From Sphingomonas kaistensis (GTDB taxonomy: Bacteria; Pseudomonadota; Alphaproteobacteria; Sphingomonadales; Sphingomonadaceae): a DNA stretch of 64,000 nucleotides. Below the pieces are notes generated by a model that was not told the DNA's origin, made no database searches, and saw only the letters and a list, made by a program, of their open reading frames with translations. Every line of letters begins with the position of its first letter. Position 1 is the stretch's first letter. The stretch lies in assembly GCF_036884275.1 (NCBI RefSeq), contig NZ_CP145607.1:2653001-2717000 (forward strand), read 5' to 3'. A program made the position numbers and the translations under genes. This document shows, piece after piece, positions 60,134-64,000 of the stretch.

Positions 60134-60955
60134 TTACGAGAGAGGGGCCGGTCTGTTCCGCAGAGGGAAGGGCACCACGCGATTCGCGCTGTCGTGACCG
60201 ATGTCCGCGCGGCCGCCGTAGGGCACGCTCGACAGCTCGCACCAGTGCCGCGCGACCGCCTCCAGCTCGGCCCCGAACGGCCGGTCGTTGGCCTTCAGCG
60301 CGCAGCGCCCGAGGCGCAGCCGGCGCAGCCTGGCGAAGCCCGGCTGACTGCTGACGTGGAACAGGAACCGGTCGATCCGGTACAGCTCCTCGTCGACTTC
60401 CTCGATCAGCAGCTCGGCCCCGCTCATATCGGGCTCGAGCACCGTTCCCATCAGGCTCGACAGCACTACGAGGTTGAAAGCGAAGGCCGGGCCGTCGAGA
60501 TCGGGCTCCAGCGCGCCGAAATCGTTCTTCGCCAGCCAACGCAGCGTCCGGAGAGCCGCATCCGCGCCGCCTTCGCGCAACACGTCCTGCGCCATCGGCC
60601 CGTGCGCCACCGCCAGCCCGGCCTTGTGCAACGCCGCCAGCAGGAACCCACCGTCGCTATAGCCCACGACTCGCTTCCACCGCGCGCCTTCGGGTAGGTC
60701 GTCGAGAAGAGCGCCGGCGATACGATTGGAGCCATAGCCGCCACGCGCGAACCACACCCCGTCGATCTCGGGATCGGCAAGCATCTCGCGCAGTGCGCCG
60801 AGGCGAACGTGATCGGGCCCGGCAAAATGCCCGTCTTCGAGGAAGCATTGCGGGTGAATGACGAGGCTCGCCCCGACTTCCGCCGCCAATGCCTGCACGC
60901 GTTCGGCCGCTTCGACCTTCAACGGGCAGCTCGGCGCCACCACTCCGATCCTCAT
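60134..60955 (-). CDS. ldcA: muramoyltetrapeptide LD-carboxypeptidase (S66)
   Basis: A 273-aa serine peptidase removing the terminal D-Ala from muropeptide tetrapeptides in the cytosol. Start MRIGVVAPSCPLKVEAAERV; nucleophile Ser region GVWFARGGYGSNRIA, followed by VVGYSDGGFLLAAL and the C-terminal acid and His segments. ATG 60955 is 51 bases from the divergent Mpl gene, whose substrate (tripeptide) this enzyme produces. Confidence 0.88.
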   Translation of the reverse strand: MRIGVVAPSCPLKVEAAERVQALAAEVGASLVIHPQCFLEDGHFAGPDHVRLGALREMLADPEIDGVWFARGGYGSNRIAGALLDDLPEGARWKRVVGYSDGGFLLAALHKAGLAVAHGPMAQDVLREGGADAALRTLRWLAKNDFGALEPDLDGPAFAFNLVVLSSLMGTVLEPDMSGAELLIEEVDEELYRIDRFLFHVSSQPGFARLRRLRLGRCALKANDRPFGAELEAVARHWCELSSVPYGGRADIGHDSANRVVPFPLRNRPAPLS

Positions 60956-61006
60956 CGCGCTCTTGCTCCGTTGCCCTTCGCCCAGCTCCTCAATAGGGCG
61001 GTCGGC

Positions 61007-62389
61007 ATGACCTCTTCCAGCACCTTCTTCTGCGGCATCGGCGGCAGCGGCATGCTTCCCCTCGCCTGCATCGTCCGCGCGCGCGGCGGCGATGTCGCCG
61101 GTTCCGACCGGGCGCTCGATGCCGGCCGGCTCGGTGCCAAGTTCGAATTCCTGAAGGCGCAAGGAATAGCGCTCCACCCGCAGGACGGCAGCGGCCTCGC
61201 GCCCGGCATGACTTTGGTCACCTCGGCGGCGGTCGAAGCTACCATCCCCGACGTCGCCCGCGCCAAGGAACTCGGCCTCCCCCACCTCACCCGCCCGCAA
61301 CTGCTTGCCGAGCTTCTTAACGATGCAAAGACCAGCATCGCGGTGGGTGGGACCTCGGGGAAATCCACCGTCACCGGAATGATCGGCTGGATCCTCCATT
61401 GTGCAGGCCGCAAGCCGACGGTGATGAACGGCGCGGTGATGAAGAATTTCGTCTCGCCCGAAACTCCCTTTGCCAGCGCGCTGGTCGGCGACCCCGACCT
61501 GTTCGTGAGCGAGGTCGACGAAAGCGACGGCTCGATCGCGCTCTATCGGCCATCGGTCGCGGTGCTAAACAACGTGTCCCTCGACCACAAGGAAATGGAC
61601 GAGCTGCGTGCGCTGTTCGGGGGCTTCCTCGCGGCGGCGGGGACGGCGGTCGTAAACATGGACGATGCGGAAAGCGCGGCGATCGCACCCGCCGGGGTGA
61701 TCGGCTTCGGCTTCGACAGCGTCGCTGCCGTGCAAGGGTCAGATCTGTACCTGGCGGCCGATGGCAGTACCTTCGCCGTCACCGTGGGCGACCAGCGGGC
61801 CGAGGTGCGCCTCCCCCTCCCCGGGAGGCACAATGCCCTGAACGCACTCGCCGCCATCGCCGCGACCCGTGCGCTGGGCGTGCCCCTCGGCGCCGCCGCT
61901 GATGCTCTGAGCTCCTTCCAGGGCCTGAAGCGCCGGTTGGAGACCGTCGGCAACGCGAAAGGGGTCACCGTGATCGACGACTTCGCCCACAACCCCGACA
62001 AGATTGCCGCCACCCTCGCCACCCTGACCGCGCGCGACGGCCGACTGCTCGTCATGTTCCAGCCACACGGCTACGGCCCGCTCGCCAAGATGGGCGACGA
62101 GCTTGCCGCCACTTTCGCGGAAGGCCTCCGCGACGGGGATGTGCTGGTCCTTTCCGACCCCGTCTACCAGGGCGGCACCGTGGACCGCTCGCGCGGATCG
62201 GAATGGTTGGTCGAGGCGGTTCGCACCCAGGGCGGCACGGCCGAGCATCTGCCCGAGCGTCCCGCCATCGCCGCCCGGCTGCTCAAGCTTGCGCGGCCCG
62301 GCGACACCATCGCCATCCTCGGCGCGCGTGACGACACGCTGAGCGAATTTGCAGCGGAGCTGGTCGGGAACTTGGGCCTTCGCGACTGA
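61007..62389 (+). CDS. mpl: UDP-N-acetylmuramate:tripeptide ligase
   Basis: A 460-aa Mur-ligase-family enzyme attaching recycled L-Ala-D-Glu-meso-DAP to UDP-MurNAc. Rossmann opening FFCGIGGSGMLPLACIVRAR, ATP loop VGGTSGKSTVTGMIG, EVDESDGSI, NVSLDHKEMDE, and the C-terminal DDFAHNPDKIAATL and FQPHGYGP. The sequence groups with Mpl rather than MurC because of the NNVSLDHKEM and FQPHGY features, though MurC cannot be strictly excluded. It is divergent from ldcA. Confidence 0.85.
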   Translation: MTSSSTFFCGIGGSGMLPLACIVRARGGDVAGSDRALDAGRLGAKFEFLKAQGIALHPQDGSGLAPGMTLVTSAAVEATIPDVARAKELGLPHLTRPQLLAELLNDAKTSIAVGGTSGKSTVTGMIGWILHCAGRKPTVMNGAVMKNFVSPETPFASALVGDPDLFVSEVDESDGSIALYRPSVAVLNNVSLDHKEMDELRALFGGFLAAAGTAVVNMDDAESAAIAPAGVIGFGFDSVAAVQGSDLYLAADGSTFAVTVGDQRAEVRLPLPGRHNALNALAAIAATRALGVPLGAAADALSSFQGLKRRLETVGNAKGVTVIDDFAHNPDKIAATLATLTARDGRLLVMFQPHGYGPLAKMGDELAATFAEGLRDGDVLVLSDPVYQGGTVDRSRGSEWLVEAVRTQGGTAEHLPERPAIAARLLKLARPGDTIAILGARDDTLSEFAAELVGNLGLRD

Positions 62390-62400
62390 TTGATCCGGCC

Positions 62401-62754
62401 ATGGCCAATGGCTGGAAACTCGACCGCGCCGAGCGCGACACCCTGCTCCGCGACCACCCGCCCCGTTATGCCGAGGTTTTGGCCGACCACGTTACCCTCG
62501 ACGTCCGCAAGAACGAGCCGCCGCACGAGGTCAAAGCCGCGATCGTCGGGCGCACCGATGACGACAAGGGGGTCGAAGCGATGGTGGTGACCATCGACGG
62601 CACCGTCGACCGGCCCGACGGCTCGACCTTTCACATAACATGGTCGCTTGGCGAAGGCCGCCGCGCCAAGGAAAGCAACGAGGTGCTGAAGGAGCGCGGG
62701 TGGAAGGAGCTCGACCACCCCGTGCCGATCACCCTCACTCCCGCCACGCTGTGA
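62401..62754 (+). CDS. conserved hypothetical protein
   Basis: A 117-aa soluble protein starting MANGWKLDRAERDTLLRDHP. It reads as one compact alpha/beta domain (VTLDVRKNEPPHEVKAAIVG, FHITWSLGEGRRAKESNEVL). Similar small proteins exist in sphingomonads without assigned function. It starts 11 bases after mpl, and its stop overlaps the ATG of the next gene, so it is in the mpl operon. Confidence 0.75.
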   Translation: MANGWKLDRAERDTLLRDHPPRYAEVLADHVTLDVRKNEPPHEVKAAIVGRTDDDKGVEAMVVTIDGTVDRPDGSTFHITWSLGEGRRAKESNEVLKERGWKELDHPVPITLTPATL

Positions 62755-63242
62755 TGGCCGAGCCCAGGCTATTTCTCGATTGCGACGGCGTGCTGGCGGA
62801 TTTCGATGCGGGCGTGCGCAGGCTGCTTGGCACCGATGCCAAGTCGTTTGAAGCGGCGCGCGGCAAAGGCGAGTTCTGGAAGCGCCTCGCCCGCGCCGGC
62901 GATTTCTACGCCTCGCTGCCCAAGATGCCCGACGCGGACGAGCTGTTCGACGCGGTCCGGCATCTGAAGCCCACCATCCTCACCGGCCTCCCCATCGGCA
63001 AGTGGGCCGCCCCGCAAAAGGTCACCTGGGCGGCCGAGCACTTTCCCGGGGTGCCCATCATCACCTGCATGGCCCGCGACAAGCATCGGCACATGACGGG
63101 TGCCGACGTGCTGGTCGACGACAGCGAGCGGCATAGGGACGCGTGGGAAGAAGCGGGCGGGATCTACGTGCTCCACACCAGCGCACGCGACAGCATCGCG
63201 CGGCTGGCGGAGATCTATCCGAGCGTCGAAGTCTCCCGCTAA
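62754..63242 (+). CDS. HAD-superfamily 5'(3')-deoxyribonucleotidase-like phosphatase
   Basis: A 162-aa HAD protein. Motif I LFLDCDGVLADFD (nucleophile and acid Asp), motif II Thr in ILTGLP, Lys in APQKVTWA and motif III DVLVDDSERHRDAW. The form resembles small nucleotidases (NT5C/YqfW type). ATG 62754 overlaps the preceding stop by one base; GTG 62751 is possible. Confidence 0.82.
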   Translation: MAEPRLFLDCDGVLADFDAGVRRLLGTDAKSFEAARGKGEFWKRLARAGDFYASLPKMPDADELFDAVRHLKPTILTGLPIGKWAAPQKVTWAAEHFPGVPIITCMARDKHRHMTGADVLVDDSERHRDAWEEAGGIYVLHTSARDSIARLAEIYPSVEVSR

Positions 63243-63246
63243 AGCT

Positions 63247-63324
63247 CGTCATTGCGAGGCGCAAAGCAACGACGCAATCCAGCTGCGGGGCAGTAGATTG
63301 CTTCGCTACACTCGCAATGACGAA
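63247..63324. repeat. 78-bp intergenic palindromic element
   Basis: The arms TCGTCATTGCGAG (63247-63259) and CTCGCAATGACGA (63312-63324) are perfect 13-bp inverted repeats, enclosing a second partial pair (GCAATC..GATTGC). This is the widespread cGTCATTGCGAG-type repeat of bacterial intergenic regions. It lies 5 bases past the HAD gene stop. Confidence 0.85.
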
Positions 63325-63337
63325 AGTCGGAAGCGCC

Positions 63338-63889
63338 TCAGGCGGCATCCGCCATGTCGACCTTCTCGACCCATTCCGGCCAGAAGACGGCTTCGCGGTT
63401 CGACCAGCCGGGCGCCGTAGCCGCGCTTTCGCTGATCGATTGCAAGAGCAGCCGGCGGCGATCGGGATGCAAGTGCGGCAGCGCGGCAGCCGCGCAGAAC
63501 GCCGCCGGCAGCCACGGCCGCGCCGCGGCGCCGAGCAGTCGCTCGTACAGGAAACGGAACGCCGCGAAGTTCGGGATCCGATCCTGCCCGAGATCGAACG
63601 CGGTCAGCGTGATCAGCAGGCCCATGAACGGGTCGATGGTGTCGAGCCCACTGTCGTCCGGCACCTGCATCCGCAGCGCGTCGAGCTGCTTGTAGAGCCG
63701 GCCCTGCGCGCGGATCGACGCCGCTTCGCCTTCGTCGCGCGCCCAGCAATCAAGCGCGTCCCGGCGGCCAAAGGCGATGTCGAGGCTGCGGCGAATGTAG
63801 CGCTGGGTCGCCTTCGGAAACCCGGCAAACTCCTTCATTTCGCTCAGCAGCAACGCTCCACCGGCAGGCTGCGTCGAACGCGTCGTCAT
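63338..63889 (-). CDS. conserved hypothetical protein
   Basis: A 183-aa cytosolic helical protein starting MTTRSTQPAGGALLLSEMKE. AAGGAG lies about 8 bases upstream of ATG 63889. Motifs such as FLYERLLGAAARPWLPAAFC do not point to a known family. It converges on the HAD gene across the palindromic element. A TTAACCAT sequence at 63949-63956 in its upstream region resembles a CtrA half-site. Confidence 0.65.
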   Translation of the reverse strand: MTTRSTQPAGGALLLSEMKEFAGFPKATQRYIRRSLDIAFGRRDALDCWARDEGEAASIRAQGRLYKQLDALRMQVPDDSGLDTIDPFMGLLITLTAFDLGQDRIPNFAAFRFLYERLLGAAARPWLPAAFCAAAALPHLHPDRRRLLLQSISESAATAPGWSNREAVFWPEWVEKVDMADAA

Positions 63890-64000
63890 GGCACCCAGCT
63901 CCTTAACCTCGGACTGGAAGTTATGCCGACACAAGCGTTTCCACTTGCTTAACCATCGACCTAACCCCGGTTCATATTGAAACCGGTTCGGGCGGCGATT
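63890..64000. other. upstream region with an inverted repeat at the window edge
   Basis: Non-coding to the right edge. CCGGTTCA (63967-63974) and TGAAACCGG (63978-63986) form an inverted repeat with one bulged A, possibly an operator for the leftward gene at 63889 or for a gene beyond the window. Confidence 0.35.

Overview
The window reads as chromosomal DNA of a high-GC alphaproteobacterium, most likely a sphingomonad (Sphingomonadaceae). The pointers are a circularly permuted two-piece tmRNA gene, an EcfG-type general-stress promoter, TonB receptors, a MucR/Ros regulator and the protein families throughout. No species call is possible from the sequence alone.

Region 1 (1 to about 8.1 kb) is a mobile or prophage-like island that runs off the left edge. 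It has visibly lower GC, a tyrosine integrase with an overlapping excisionase-like gene, a MucR regulator, a serine resolvase, small phage-type genes, a tandem-HTH/DNA-adenine-methyltransferase fusion, and about 1.1 kb of gene-poor DNA with several strong hairpins.

Region 2 (8.2-29.9 kb) is a compact module for periplasmic PQQ-dependent alcohol oxidation. It holds a PQQ alcohol dehydrogenase with the Asp-Phe-Asp signature of lanthanide-dependent enzymes, cytochrome c-550 PedF, a MoxJ-like binding protein, a YVTN beta-propeller, a SoxYZ-like carrier, a metallo-hydrolase, a CXXCW rhodanese-like protein, pseudoazurin, cytochrome b561, two TonB receptors and a porin. NAD-aldehyde dehydrogenase plus its DUF779 partner and acetyl-CoA synthetase complete the route from alcohol to acetaldehyde, acetate and acetyl-CoA. 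A FIST protein, a hybrid histidine kinase and a LuxR-type response regulator are the probable control system. No PQQ biosynthesis gene is visible.

Region 3 (29.9-34.9 kb) is an accessory stretch of small hypothetical genes, a VOC protein, a MerT-like transporter with a GDCCVxC protein and an exported peptidase-like hydrolase. A short palindromic repeat (arms TGTCCGC/GCGGACA) occurs nine times here, mostly directly after stop codons. A tRNA-Val closes the region.

Region 4 (35-46.5 kb) carries a winged-helix regulator, a CysQ/IMP-like phosphatase and a leucine/isovalerate catabolic set: isovaleryl-CoA dehydrogenase, methylcrotonyl-CoA carboxylase beta and alpha with biotin synthase encoded between them, an SDR and a thiolase. 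A broken M13 peptidase remnant lies here.

Region 5 (46.5-64 kb) is mostly housekeeping: SH3 protein, NMO-type flavoprotein, glycine-zipper protein with an SD-masking hairpin, NadC, phosphoesterase, M3 peptidase, a LemA/TPM membrane cluster, ssrA, an EcfG-driven acidic lipoprotein, NUDIX proteins, SWIB protein, and a divergent LD-carboxypeptidase/Mpl pair for peptidoglycan recycling.
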